64,000 nt of DNA from Oleiphilus sp. (GTDB lineage: Bacteria > Pseudomonadota > Gammaproteobacteria > Pseudomonadales > Oleiphilaceae): the NCBI GenBank assembly GCA_006212045.1, contig PZPK01000002.1, forward strand, positions 62,001 to 126,000. The letters run 5' to 3'. Positions 24,552 through 33,565 of the stretch are shown here, in pieces. The position numbers were made by a program, and so were the translations under genes. The notes below the pieces were generated by a model, which was not told the DNA's origin, made no database searches, and was given only the letters and a program-made list of their open reading frames with translations. Every line of letters begins with the position of its first letter. The stretch's first letter is position 1.

Positions 24552-25577
24552 ATGCCACCCAGCACTACCATCGTGATTACACCTCGTGACCGATATACAG
24601 GCATCGAAGAATGCATCGAACAGGTATATCGCTATACCGACCCGAATGATTTCCAACTTCAGGTACTGGATCTGGGCTATCCGAAGACCATCCTGAAGCG
24701 CGTAAAAGCCATGCTGAGCGAAAAATCAAATGCCCGCGTTATTTCGCTTGGCCGAATCATTCCAATGGCAGCGATCGACAAAATACGAGGTGATTTAACG
24801 ACGCCACATGTGGTATTTCTCGATAATGATTCACGGGTAACGGAAGGCTGGCTTCCACCTTTGGTCAAAGCTGCTCAGGCAGAGGATGTCGGCGTCGTCT
24901 ACCCGGTAACACTGGAGCGGGAAGGCGTGGATCAGGGGGCATCTATTCGTAATCACCTGTATACCACAGAACTTCGCGTGGTCGACTACAACGACGAGCC
25001 TTTTCTGATAGAGGAAAAAAGCTATCGCCGGGCATTACCGGAAGACATTCCCGATGAAACTGCCGAATCGAATGCCTTCGAACTGCACTGTGTGATGTTC
25101 AATACCGATGCATTACAGGCGATCGAAATCCCGATGATGACCATTCGGGAGCATCTGGATATCGGCATGCAGCTCAATGCCATGGGTAAAAAACTGCTCG
25201 TTATCCCTCAAAGCAGGATCATATTTGATAATCTGGGCACGCGCGCCAGCCTGGGTGACCTGCAATACTTTAATTTGCGATGGAATGCGAACATTACCAA
25301 TCATTCCAGCCGTTTGTTTGAGAAACGCTGGGGCTATCGTTTTTATTCCGAACCATCGATCTACAATTGGGCCAGCCGACGTCGTCTATTTCTGCTGATG
25401 CGTTGGGCCTACCTTCCGATCGGTATCGCGAACTTCATAGACCGTTTTGTTTCAGCAATGAAGCGCCGGTTCTTCCCGATATGGGACCCCTTAAGCGATC
25501 CGAATGGCCAATCGAGAAAGCTCTATGATGACTTTAATGGCCATCCGCCACCGCAAAAAGATCACAGCGTAAAATAA
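24552..25577 (+). CDS. Glycosyltransferase family 2-like protein
   Basis: 341 residues with a GT-A type N-terminal domain. It opens TTIVITPRDRYTGIEECIEQ, and the metal-binding DxD element is in VVFLDNDSRVTEGWLPPL (about residues 94-111). The C-terminal half contains FELHCVMFNTDAL and IREHLDIGMQLN, the acceptor-side region of GT2 enzymes, then a basic, aromatic tail around FSRLFEKRWGYR-like positions. AAAGGA lies 10 bases before the ATG. It is followed after 34 bases by another glycosyltransferase in the same direction. The sugar specificity is unknown. Confidence 0.82.
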   Translation: MPPSTTIVITPRDRYTGIEECIEQVYRYTDPNDFQLQVLDLGYPKTILKRVKAMLSEKSNARVISLGRIIPMAAIDKIRGDLTTPHVVFLDNDSRVTEGWLPPLVKAAQAEDVGVVYPVTLEREGVDQGASIRNHLYTTELRVVDYNDEPFLIEEKSYRRALPEDIPDETAESNAFELHCVMFNTDALQAIEIPMMTIREHLDIGMQLNAMGKKLLVIPQSRIIFDNLGTRASLGDLQYFNLRWNANITNHSSRLFEKRWGYRFYSEPSIYNWASRRRLFLLMRWAYLPIGIANFIDRFVSAMKRRFFPIWDPLSDPNGQSRKLYDDFNGHPPPQKDHSVK

Positions 25578-25611
25578 TCCTGACTGGTGCAAACTGCCAC
25601 GGAGGCGAGCT

Positions 25612-26712
25612 ATCAACATTCTTATACTGGTCAATACGCTGGAAAAAGGCGGCCGAACAAAACATATTGTTGAGGAGCTTAATGGGCTTCGCGATCGCGG
25701 ACACGAGGTATGGCTGGCCAGCTTTGAAGAACCACCGGCCTGGGTTCGCGAGAATTTCGGCCACAACTCGAAGTGGGTCACCCTTGCCAAAAAGCCCGGT
25801 CGTTTTGACCTGTCGTTGATCAAACGGCTACGAAAATTTCTGCGAGCCAATGCAATCCAGGTGGTGCATTGCCACTGCGAAGCGTCCTCACTGTATGGCG
25901 GAATTGCTGCACAAACGGTGGGATTGAAACCAGTCACCACCTTCCATCGCTCCGAACCCAGATACTATTCCGGACACTGGAAAAACAAACTGTTTTTTCT
26001 GTTTATCAAGGGCTTTATTGCGATTTCGCAAGAACGAAAGCAGCGCATGATGAATGGGCTCGGTATTGCCGCAGATCACATAGACCTGCTGCACTGGGGA
26101 ATCAACTTTGAGCAGATTCAGGCGCTCGAGACATCGGAACTTTGCCGACGCACTTTGGGTCTGCAGGGAAAGGTCGTTCTTTCGTTGGGACACCTTGGCC
26201 CCATTAAGGGCCATGATGACAGTATTCGGGCCGTCGCCAAGCTGACCGCGAAATATCCCGACATACGTTTGTATATTGCGGGTGACGGCGCTATACAGGA
26301 CCGGCAAAGGTTGACGACATTGATCAAAGAGTTGCAGCTGGGCGAGCATGTCACCTTGCTCGGCCAGATATCGCAAGCACTTCAATGGATGAAGGCCTGT
26401 GATATCTTCCTGCAACCTTCACGCGAAGAGGGCTTTGGCCTGGTATTTCTGGAAGCCGGCGCCTGTGAAAAACCTGTGATCGCGACGCATGTAGGTGGTA
26501 TTCCGGACATTATTGAATCGGGCAAAACCGGCATTCTGGTCGCACCGGAACAACCTGAGGAAATAGCGACGGCACTGGACAAACTGCTTGGTAACCCGGA
26601 TATCCGCAGCAGCTATGGAAAAGAAGCCTGCATGAGGGTGACACAGCACTTTAACCTGAATGACAAGATTACCCAGCTGGAATCCATTCTGAAAAAATAT
26701 TGCAGGGACTAG
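25612..26712 (+). CDS. Glycosyltransferase family 4 with apparent ATC start
   Basis: 366 residues if translation begins at ATC 25612. GGAGG at 25601-25605 sits 6 bases upstream, and the peptide then opens INILILVNTLEKGGRTKHIV, exactly the N-terminal strand and loop expected for a GT4 enzyme. No ATG, GTG or TTG occurs in this frame between the stop at 25570 and TTG 25816; starting at 25816 would delete about 68 residues of the acceptor-binding domain. The C-terminal domain reads VVLSLGHLGPIKGHDDSI and EEGFGLVFLEAGACEKPVIA with the E-x7-E motif. Either a rare AUC start is used, or ATG mutated or was misread to ATC. It follows the GT2 gene by 34 bases. The substrate is unknown. Confidence 0.85.
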   Translation: MNILILVNTLEKGGRTKHIVEELNGLRDRGHEVWLASFEEPPAWVRENFGHNSKWVTLAKKPGRFDLSLIKRLRKFLRANAIQVVHCHCEASSLYGGIAAQTVGLKPVTTFHRSEPRYYSGHWKNKLFFLFIKGFIAISQERKQRMMNGLGIAADHIDLLHWGINFEQIQALETSELCRRTLGLQGKVVLSLGHLGPIKGHDDSIRAVAKLTAKYPDIRLYIAGDGAIQDRQRLTTLIKELQLGEHVTLLGQISQALQWMKACDIFLQPSREEGFGLVFLEAGACEKPVIATHVGGIPDIIESGKTGILVAPEQPEEIATALDKLLGNPDIRSSYGKEACMRVTQHFNLNDKITQLESILKKYCRD

Positions 26713-26972
26713 GCCGCGCCTGCAAGGTCGTTCATCGATACGGGAATTCACTGCACCCCGGTATGCCAAACTCAATAGGCGCTTCTAACACCTTTTCCCG
26801 TTCCGTAAGCTCGCCTGTTGAATTAGAACCTATAGAGCATCCTATCCGACAGGCCTCTGTAGACCAGGCATCGCACGATATCCCACACAAAAATGCCTTT
26901 TGTTGGCTCAAACACCAGTCCCCGTCTAGATTTGACTTTCCATGCCACTGATTTTAAAAGGAGCCTGCGTAA
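26713..26972 (+). other. Intergenic stretch without recognisable gene
   Basis: These 260 bases follow the GT4 stop. I see no gene, strong hairpin or convincing promoter here. The last bases (26956-26963) form the ribosome-binding site of the small reading frame that follows. Confidence 0.4.
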
Positions 26973-27125
26973 ATGCATCTCGAAGTTGATCCGGCCAGAA
27001 TGTTGCGCATGCATGTCTCCATCATTCTGATTTTGTTATGTGCTAATGTATTCGGTCTGGTGGCCAAGCTTTATTATAGAGAGTCAGCAACATTGACTAA
27101 GAGACCTTGGGCTCAACGTGATTGA
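26973..27125 (+). CDS. Small membrane-protein reading frame, possibly a truncated remnant
   Basis: A 50-codon frame with an excellent ribosome-binding site (AAAAGGAG, 9 bases before the ATG). The peptide starts MHLEVDPARMLRMHVSIILI and has one hydrophobic segment, about residues 14-35, ending LVAKLYY, then a short basic tail. The opening resembles the first helix of a multi-helix membrane protein family I recall only loosely (short acidic start, R-x-H, then a hydrophobic run). If so, the rest is missing, and this is a gene fragment cut off just after the first helix. It may instead be a genuine small membrane protein. The following 106 bases before the HAD-UbiA gene show no continuation that I can read. 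Confidence 0.35.
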   Translation: MHLEVDPARMLRMHVSIILILLCANVFGLVAKLYYRESATLTKRPWAQRD

Positions 27126-27231
27126 GTTTTTATACAGATCGGTCTTTCAGGACTAAACAAAACCAACTTGGACGAAGGGGGGCGATTTGGTTAACATGCG
27201 CTCGCGCCAAGTTCTCATGGAAAGATAAAAC

Positions 27232-28677
27232 ATGCACAGCGAAATGCCACCTCTGGTCGTGGATCTCGACAAAACTCTTGTCCGGACTGACACACTGGTC
27301 GAAGCGATATTACTGCTGATCAAAGCGAGACTGCTTTATTTGTTTGCGCTTCCGTTCTGGCTCTTGTCCGGAAAGTCCAGGTTCAAGTCCGAGATAAATG
27401 CCCGCATCAGCATCCCCGTGGAATTGCTCAACTACAATCAGGAACTTATTCAGTACCTGAAAGACCAGAAACAGAAAGGTCGGCGCATTGTTCTGGCTAC
27501 CGCCTCCCACATCGATGTTGCAAAACGCGTTGCTGAGCACCTTCAACTTTTTGATCAGGTACTGGCCTCGGATGACAAACGTAATCTGAAGGGGAAAACG
27601 AAACTCGCCGAGATTCAGAAAACGCTTGGCCCTGCATTCAGTTATGCCGGAGACGCAAATGCCGACATCCCCATATGGAACGCGGCGACGTCGGTGATAC
27701 TGGTCGACACATCGGCAAAAATCGAACAACGCTACCGTCACGACAACAAACTGGAACTGTCCATTCGCCACCCCAGCACCAGTCTGAAGGAATGGATCAA
27801 AGCCTTCAGAGTGCATCAGTGGGTGAAAAATGCCCTGGTTTTCGTACCTCTTATCATGCTGTTTGCCTTCGAGACAAGCATGATTCTGAACACCTGCCTT
27901 GCCGCTCTTGCCTTTTCTTTATTGGCTTCAGCGACTTACCTGTTTAACGATCTTTTTGATCTGTTCAGTGATCGCGCCCATCGAACCAAGCAATACCGTC
28001 CCCTGCCGGCAGGCAGAATATCGATTGAACAAGCCATTATGGCAATGCTGGGGATGGGATTTCTAAGCCTCATTATCGCGCTACAGGTCAATACACTGTT
28101 CTTGCTGATTCTGCTGACCTATCTGGTAATGACGGTCTCATACAGCCTCATTCTAAAGCGCTATGTTCTGCTGGATACCATTATGCTGTCTTTGCTCTAT
28201 ACCATCAGAATTGTGGCTGGCTCAGCTGCCATCGGTACAGCAACCAGCGAATGGCTACTGGCTTTTTCCGTGTTTATGTTTTTAAGTCTGGCGCTGGTCA
28301 AGCGCTGCTCAGAGCTCGTGGTATTGAAGGCAAGTGAAAAGGAAAGCAGCCGCGGACGTGATTACCGAGTGAGTGATTTGGCAGTACTCTGGCCGCTGGG
28401 AGTCGGCTCAGCCATCACATCGGTTGCCATCTTCTGTCAGTACATCAGCAATCCGGCTATTCAGGTTCGCTACTCCAGCCCCGGGTTGCTGTGGTTAGCA
28501 GCCCCGGCTTTGATTTACTGGTTGTCAAGGCTATGGATAAAAACTTCCCGCGGCGAAATGCATGACGATCCCATTGTGTATGCTTTCAGCAACAAGGGAA
28601 GCCTTTATACCATCATGTTCGTGCTGTTGGTTGTCATACTTGCGCACTTGCTTGATCCGCAGATTCTTGGTGTCTAG
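27232..28677 (+). CDS. HAD phosphatase-UbiA prenyltransferase fusion (polyprenyl-phosphate phosphoribosyl synthase-like)
   Basis: 481 residues in two parts. Residues about 1-190 are a HAD-type phosphatase: nucleophile motif VVDLDKTLVRTD and metal motif AGDANADIPIW. Residues about 195-480 are a UbiA-family membrane prenyltransferase with about 8-9 helices and the diagnostic NDLFDLFSDRAHRTKQYRPL motif. UbiA enzymes of this group transfer 5-phosphoribosyl diphosphate to decaprenyl or undecaprenyl phosphate, and the HAD part would then remove the 5-phosphate, giving a lipid-linked pentose. That reaction is known for the mycobacterial arabinan pathway; applying it here is inference. GGAAAG lies 8 bases before the ATG. 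The GT39-like enzyme (31878) and the SMR-like transporter (33566) nearby are plausible downstream partners. Confidence 0.88.
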   Translation: MHSEMPPLVVDLDKTLVRTDTLVEAILLLIKARLLYLFALPFWLLSGKSRFKSEINARISIPVELLNYNQELIQYLKDQKQKGRRIVLATASHIDVAKRVAEHLQLFDQVLASDDKRNLKGKTKLAEIQKTLGPAFSYAGDANADIPIWNAATSVILVDTSAKIEQRYRHDNKLELSIRHPSTSLKEWIKAFRVHQWVKNALVFVPLIMLFAFETSMILNTCLAALAFSLLASATYLFNDLFDLFSDRAHRTKQYRPLPAGRISIEQAIMAMLGMGFLSLIIALQVNTLFLLILLTYLVMTVSYSLILKRYVLLDTIMLSLLYTIRIVAGSAAIGTATSEWLLAFSVFMFLSLALVKRCSELVVLKASEKESSRGRDYRVSDLAVLWPLGVGSAITSVAIFCQYISNPAIQVRYSSPGLLWLAAPALIYWLSRLWIKTSRGEMHDDPIVYAFSNKGSLYTIMFVLLVVILAHLLDPQILGV

Positions 28678-28697
28678 GTCTTTTTCCAGACACCAGG
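28666..28697. terminator. Hairpin between convergent genes, possible bidirectional terminator
   Basis: A 10-bp stem (CTTGGTGTCT paired with AGACACCAGG, one G-T wobble) with a 12-base loop straddles the stop codon of the HAD-UbiA gene and lies just before the stop of the convergent glycosyltransferase. No T-run follows the stem on either side; a run of five T lies in the loop. It is a plausible but not canonical terminator. Confidence 0.4.
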
Positions 28698-28701
28698 ACT
28701 G

Positions 28702-29763
28702 CTAGCCCGGGCCAGACTCAAGAAATCCCTGCAAGGCCTTTTCAAACTTTGTCAACAAGGCTTCTGGCTGGAATTCCGCTCTCTGACTGTGGCGAAGCGA
28801 CGCGAGCGAAACCCGCTCGTAGCAATCCGCATCAAACCAAAGTTGCCTTAGCGCCTTGCTCCAGTCCTGTCGCGATGCCTCACAGGCGACTAACATACCC
28901 CCAGGCCCCGTCGATTCGGGCAAGCCGCCACGATTGGAGGCCAGTGCAGGAATACCGCTTACCTGCGCTTCACTCACCGCCCGGCACCATGCCTCTTGCC
29001 AGCAACTCGGAGCGAGAACAACGCGCGCACGCCCGTAGAGAGACTTCATATCGTTCTGCTTTCTGAACCAGCTGACGTTTGGCAACTTGTCCGCCTGTCT
29101 CTTGTATGGTGAATAGTCGACCTCCCAGGTTTCGACAAACAGAAAGGGAATATCGGGGTTATCCGCCGCCAGATTCAAGGCGATATTCACACCCTTTTCC
29201 GGCGAGGGATTTAGAAACAAAACAGCCTCGCGACAGGTTTTTGTCAGGTAACGATCTCTGCAAACCAGTGGCGGAATTGAGATGGCTTCGCAGCCAAAAT
29301 GCTCCCTCAAACGCTTTGCTGTAAATTCTGAATTGGCCAGAAAATGTAGATTGTCAGAAAGCAGTAATTCGCCACCATAGCGATCAAACTCGACATCGCG
29401 TGCGTACACCACTGTTTTGTAGCCTTGGCGGAGAAAACTATTGGCCACCAGCATCGGCTGACCCGCCTGCACGACAATAATATCCGGCTTGAAGTCATCG
29501 GCTACCTGCGTCACATGCATCTCAACATTCCAGCCACGGTAAACCGAATAGCCCGCAACATGGTCACAGACAAAGCGTTTTCCGCTGACCTTGGAAATAA
29601 TACGATTTTTTAGCCAAAGGAGGTCCCCGGCAAGCAACTCGGACATTACCGCACAAGTATGTCCTTTCGCTCCAAGAGCCACACACAGGTCATGCGTTGA
29701 TGACTGGGAACCACCGACAACCTGTGGGAAATGTTTCTTTTTTGTCGCAAACAGGATTCGCAT
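28702..29763 (-). CDS. Glycosyltransferase family 4
   Basis: 353 residues from the ATG at 29763, where MRILFATKKKHFPQVVGGSQ gives the usual GT4 N-terminal strand and glycine loop; in-frame codons upstream to 29880 add a sequence with no sense as a protein. The C-terminal domain has AVLFLNPSPEKGVNIALNLA and RVVLAPSCWQEAWCRAVSEA, then PALASNRGGLPEST, a donor-site pattern in which the second Glu of E-x7-E is kept. Predicted cytosolic transferase for the EPS repeat unit. Divergent from the sulfotransferase gene and convergent with the HAD-UbiA gene. Confidence 0.88.
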   Translation of the reverse strand: MRILFATKKKHFPQVVGGSQSSTHDLCVALGAKGHTCAVMSELLAGDLLWLKNRIISKVSGKRFVCDHVAGYSVYRGWNVEMHVTQVADDFKPDIIVVQAGQPMLVANSFLRQGYKTVVYARDVEFDRYGGELLLSDNLHFLANSEFTAKRLREHFGCEAISIPPLVCRDRYLTKTCREAVLFLNPSPEKGVNIALNLAADNPDIPFLFVETWEVDYSPYKRQADKLPNVSWFRKQNDMKSLYGRARVVLAPSCWQEAWCRAVSEAQVSGIPALASNRGGLPESTGPGGMLVACEASRQDWSKALRQLWFDADCYERVSLASLRHSQRAEFQPEALLTKFEKALQGFLESGPG

Positions 29764-29992
29764 CGTGTGCCCATACCTCTCTGAATTCAGGTGCTGCCCA
29801 ACTGACCCGAAAACTGCAAATAACTGGCTTCGAAAGATCCAAAAGGTTGTCAGGCCCTGTGGAATCGGGATCCAGCGCAAAAAAACGGGCTAAAAAAACC
29901 GTCAGGTTGGACTTGGGCACTGCTGTCTTGATAGATTAAGTCCCTTATTCAATATGCGTGCACTTGATCAGTACGGATGACGGTCATTATCT

Positions 29993-30769
29993 ATGGAGAA
30001 GAGAAAAATCCTGACCCTGCTCCCAACCACTTGGTATCTCGGAGCCCGGCAATGGAATTATCGCAGAGTGAGCAAGCGCAGATATGAACAATATCAGAAC
30101 AAGCGCACCCTCGTCACTGACAACGGCTACTCGTATAAACCCTTTGACGAGAAAAAAGCCATTTTTGTTCATATACCCAAGTGCGCGGGCATATCGGTAA
30201 GCAAGGCGCTCTTTGGAAACCTCGCTGGCGGTCATACCACCTTTGACCAGTATCTGGATATTTTTGAGCCTCGCTGCATCCACCAATACTTTAAATTCAC
30301 CATTGTGAGGAATCCCTGGGACCGACTGGTATCAGCCTATTTTTTCCTAAAAGGCGGCGGTTATGATCAGCAAGACAGACGCTGGTTTGAATCAGAGCTG
30401 GCCGATTACGAAAGTTTTGATGACTTTGTCATCAATTGGCTTAATAAAAAGAACATATGGAAATGGTATCACTTCCAACCACAATACCATTACATGCTGG
30501 ACTCATTGGGAAAAGTGTCATTGGACTTTATCGGATTTGTTGAAAATCTTGAAGAGGATTTCAGGCTCATTGCCAGTCAAATAGGCGTCAATGCCAGCCT
30601 GTCCCAGTCCAATCGCAGCCAACACAAGGGGTACCAGCACTATTATTCAGACGAAACAATAGCTCGCGTTAGCGAAGTATACGCAGAGGACATCAAGTTG
30701 CTGGGCTATCGTTTTGACAACTCCAGCCTGCACCAGCAAATTACCGGGAGGCAGAAGACCAGCACCTGA
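29993..30769 (+). CDS. PAPS-dependent sulfotransferase (sulfotransfer_2-like)
   Basis: 258 residues. The 5'-phosphosulfate loop is IFVHIPKCAGISVSKALFG (about residues 51-69), with the conserved Lys-Cys-Ala-Gly. The 3'-phosphate loop is FTIVRNPWDRLVSAYFFL (about 101-118), with the conserved Arg and Ser. VSLDFIGFVENLEEDF further on is the usual family element before the C-terminal helix. Enzymes of this group sulfate carbohydrates and would here decorate the polysaccharide or its lipid-linked unit. The PAPS donor would come from CysC at 2864-3466. No signal peptide is evident, so action is cytoplasmic. The ribosome site upstream of the ATG is weak. A GT2 gene follows 82 bases later. Confidence 0.88.
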   Translation: MEKRKILTLLPTTWYLGARQWNYRRVSKRRYEQYQNKRTLVTDNGYSYKPFDEKKAIFVHIPKCAGISVSKALFGNLAGGHTTFDQYLDIFEPRCIHQYFKFTIVRNPWDRLVSAYFFLKGGGYDQQDRRWFESELADYESFDDFVINWLNKKNIWKWYHFQPQYHYMLDSLGKVSLDFIGFVENLEEDFRLIASQIGVNASLSQSNRSQHKGYQHYYSDETIARVSEVYAEDIKLLGYRFDNSSLHQQITGRQKTST

Positions 30770-30851
30770 TCACTACAATTTGTCAGCCTTTTTAACTAAA
30801 CCCAACTACCATGCCGAAAAGCCAAAGCACAATGATGTGATGAACTGAATA

Positions 30852-31850
30852 ATGAACCAACCTAGTAAAAATACTTCAGAGAACACCGAAAATACAGATC
30901 TGATCAGCATTGTTGTTCCGGTCTATAAAGTAGAAGAGATTCTGGCAAGATGTATCGACTCCATCCTCGTCCAAACTTATACGCATTTTGAACTGATTCT
31001 CGTGGATGATGGCTCTCCGGACGATTGCGGCCGCATCTGTGATGAATACGCACAGAAGGATTCACGCATCCAGGTGATCCATCAGGAAAACAGCGGACTC
31101 TCTGAGGCGAGAAATTCAGGGATTGATCGTGCGACAGGCCGCTATATCGCCTTTATCGACAGCGATGACTGGATTCACCCGGACTATTTGACATACCTAT
31201 ACTCGAAAATCACGACCTACGATGCGGATATTGCCTGCTGCGGTCTGGTCAAAACGTCTGGTGAAACCCCGCCATCTGACGGGATCAAAGAGGAAATCAG
31301 GCTGTTCAGCAATGAAGAGGCCATTGCACAGCACTTTAGTCCGAATCACGTCCAGATCGTGGTTGCCTGGGCCAAACTTTACGACATCAATTTGTTTAAA
31401 GACGTCAGATATCCAAAAAGCAAACTGCATGAAGATGAATTTACGACCTATCTACTTCTCTATGCGGCGCGCAAGATCGTGTTCAGCAATCTCCCTTTCT
31501 ACTATTACTATCAAAGACCGGATAGTCTCATCGGAGCGGGGTTCAGAATTGAAAAACGCCTGGCGGCCCTGGAAGCGTATACACAAAGAGCCGATTTTCT
31601 GAGCCGTGTGGGCTTCCCCCACCTGGCAGCACAAACATATCGCGAGATTTTTCGGTCTGGGTTCAATATTTTTGGGCATCTTGAAGGTGCCTCGGATCAG
31701 CAAGCGGTTGAACAGTTCAGGAAAGATTTTGCCGACTTGAAACACAAACTCCGAAAACATGAATACCCAATGAAGTTTAAAGCTTTCTACGAAGCCTACT
31801 TCCGGTTCCCCGGAATCATTTGTTTTCTGCACTCGAAGCTTTCCGGATAG
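30852..31850 (+). CDS. Glycosyltransferase family 2
   Basis: 332 residues, GT-A fold. The N-terminus contains ISIVVPVYKVEEILARCIDS, then LILVDDGSPDDCGRICDEYA and YIAFIDSDDWIHPDYL, which hold the nucleotide-binding Asp residues and the DxD metal site. LHEDEFTTYLLLYAARKIVF carries the ED catalytic-base motif of inverting GT2 enzymes. Such enzymes add one sugar to the growing lipid-linked oligosaccharide at the cytoplasmic face. It sits between the sulfotransferase and the GT39 gene, all on the plus strand with short gaps, so they may form one transcript. Confidence 0.92.
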   Translation: MNQPSKNTSENTENTDLISIVVPVYKVEEILARCIDSILVQTYTHFELILVDDGSPDDCGRICDEYAQKDSRIQVIHQENSGLSEARNSGIDRATGRYIAFIDSDDWIHPDYLTYLYSKITTYDADIACCGLVKTSGETPPSDGIKEEIRLFSNEEAIAQHFSPNHVQIVVAWAKLYDINLFKDVRYPKSKLHEDEFTTYLLLYAARKIVFSNLPFYYYYQRPDSLIGAGFRIEKRLAALEAYTQRADFLSRVGFPHLAAQTYREIFRSGFNIFGHLEGASDQQAVEQFRKDFADLKHKLRKHEYPMKFKAFYEAYFRFPGIICFLHSKLSG

Positions 31851-31877
31851 ACCACAGGCCAAAAATACCAACTTCCG

Positions 31878-33473
31878 ATGATTGATAAAATGACACCTCC
31901 CCCCCGCGTTGACACCACAACCAACAAGCCGGCGTTAATGCTTTCTTTGCTGCTTGTTTTTCTGGCCTTGGCGATCAGACTGCTGTTCCTTGAGAAAGAA
32001 CCGTATTGGATTGATGAAACCTATACCACATGGTTTGCCGGTCTGTCTTTTGCCGATTTACTGTTCTGGGCACCCACGTTTGAGTCTCACCCGCCATTTT
32101 ACTATTTGCTGGTCAAAATCTGGAACGAGACTCTGGGGCAATTCTTCAGTCATTCCGAAAGATACCTGTCGCTGGCTCTTTCCGTCGGACTCTTGGTGAC
32201 GGCCTTTAAATTGTTGAAGCAGCTAAGTCAGGGTAGCCCTCAGAGGGCTTCGTTAATACTGCTTGCAGTCCTGTTTGGATTCAGTCCGATTATGAGCTGG
32301 TATGCCATTGAAGCCAGGCCCTATATTCTGTTCGCACTTACCTTCTCGCTGGCCATGTATGGATTCTTTCTCGTCATCATGTCACCGCAGGAAGGTCTGA
32401 AACCGTGGTTTGTATTGTCCATCGGTGTTCTGCTGACCAACTGGTCCCATAGCACCGGCCCGCTGCATTCTCTGGTCATTTATATCGCCCTGATGCAACA
32501 CTTCCTGGTGACCCGGGATACGGCATTCCTAAGACGCATGTTGGGCTCAGCAAGCCTGGTTTTTGTGCTCTCACTGCCACTCTTGTACATGCTTTTTCAG
32601 CAAGTCAGGAATTGGGCGTCAAGTAGCTGGATTCCGGAGCCTACATGGCATTCATTCTATCGAGAACTATTGTTCCTGTATGTCCCGGAACATGCCCTCG
32701 GCCCTTTATTGCTTAAATTAACGGGTAGCACATTTATCAGCGAAATCATGGCTCGCGTGTTTTCTGTGCTCGTACCCGTATTGTTCATCTATGGCATGTA
32801 TATGGCGACCAGGAAGCGCAGCTCGCATGTCGCATACTTGGTTCTATTCACCTTTTTTGCGCCAATCATCAGCTTTGCGGTGTCCATTGCCGGACCCAAT
32901 ATCCTGCTTGGAAGAACGCTTATTCCGGCCATGGTGCCCTACTTTATTTTAGCGACCCTGAGTATTGCGCAATTACCGGGCACAGTACTCAAATGGATAA
33001 TTCTCGCGATGGTATTGATGTCCCTACTCTACGGCAGTTATGCCGAGCTCAGGTACCGGGATAAAGAACCCTGGGATCAGGTCTATCGCCATCTGGAAGC
33101 GAATACGCAGGAAGAGGATCTGGTACTGCTGCTTCCAAACTCGATTCGACTTCCGCTCGCCAAAGCTGGCGATCTGGGCAAACTCAAAGCTGAAGTACGC
33201 AGTATGCTGGATGAATTTCCGGCCTTGGGTAAATCAACCTTCTATCCGGTAGGTACACCGTCCGTGCCAGGTTTCAGACAAGAAGATACGCCACGACTGG
33301 AAAATCTTCTGGCAACACACAACGACAGGGTGCTCCTGGTCACCCGTCTGGAGCCATTGTTTGATCCCAACAGTCTCGTCCCCGGAGTTTTCTCCGGCGC
33401 CGGGTACTTACTTGTCGGGACAAGCCGGTTTGACAACCTTAAGGTGCACGAATACATCCCTGAAACGGAATAA
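31878..33473 (+). CDS. GT39-like polytopic glycosyltransferase (ArnT/PMT superfamily)
   Basis: 531 residues with about 10-11 hydrophobic helices and a soluble C-terminal tail of about 110 residues. After the first helix comes KEPYWIDETYTTWFAG, with the Asp-Glu pair typical of GT-C enzymes, and then APTFESHPPFYYLLVKIW, the conserved HPP-F-Y segment. Members use polyprenyl-phosphate-linked sugars as donors and act on the periplasmic side. That fits the HAD-UbiA gene at 27232 (donor synthesis) and the SMR-like transporter at 33566 (flipping), though this grouping is inference. A second ATG at 31890 is also possible. A strong hairpin follows the gene. Confidence 0.86.
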   Translation: MIDKMTPPPRVDTTTNKPALMLSLLLVFLALAIRLLFLEKEPYWIDETYTTWFAGLSFADLLFWAPTFESHPPFYYLLVKIWNETLGQFFSHSERYLSLALSVGLLVTAFKLLKQLSQGSPQRASLILLAVLFGFSPIMSWYAIEARPYILFALTFSLAMYGFFLVIMSPQEGLKPWFVLSIGVLLTNWSHSTGPLHSLVIYIALMQHFLVTRDTAFLRRMLGSASLVFVLSLPLLYMLFQQVRNWASSSWIPEPTWHSFYRELLFLYVPEHALGPLLLKLTGSTFISEIMARVFSVLVPVLFIYGMYMATRKRSSHVAYLVLFTFFAPIISFAVSIAGPNILLGRTLIPAMVPYFILATLSIAQLPGTVLKWIILAMVLMSLLYGSYAELRYRDKEPWDQVYRHLEANTQEEDLVLLLPNSIRLPLAKAGDLGKLKAEVRSMLDEFPALGKSTFYPVGTPSVPGFRQEDTPRLENLLATHNDRVLLVTRLEPLFDPNSLVPGVFSGAGYLLVGTSRFDNLKVHEYIPETE

Positions 33474-33518
33474 AAGGGATTAAGCACCCCATCGGAAAGA
33501 AGCCAGGACATGACGCTC

Positions 33519-33550
33519 GGCGTTGCTTGTTACAGCAGACAAGCAGCGCC
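33519..33550. terminator. 12-bp hairpin between convergent genes
   Basis: GGCGTTGCTTGT (33519-33530) pairs with ACAAGCAGCGCC (33539-33550) with one G-T wobble and an 8-base loop. It lies between the stops of the GT39 gene (plus) and the SMR-like gene (minus), the place for a shared terminator. There is no T-run after the stem in either direction, so termination would be of a non-canonical kind. Confidence 0.45.
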
Positions 33551-33565
33551 GCGCTCGCAGGCAGT

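Noticed and set aside
25816-26712. A 298-residue version of the GT4 gene starting at TTG 25816
   Set aside because: The same frame upstream encodes an intact GT4 N-terminus with a GGAGG site, so the shorter form would lack a required domain.
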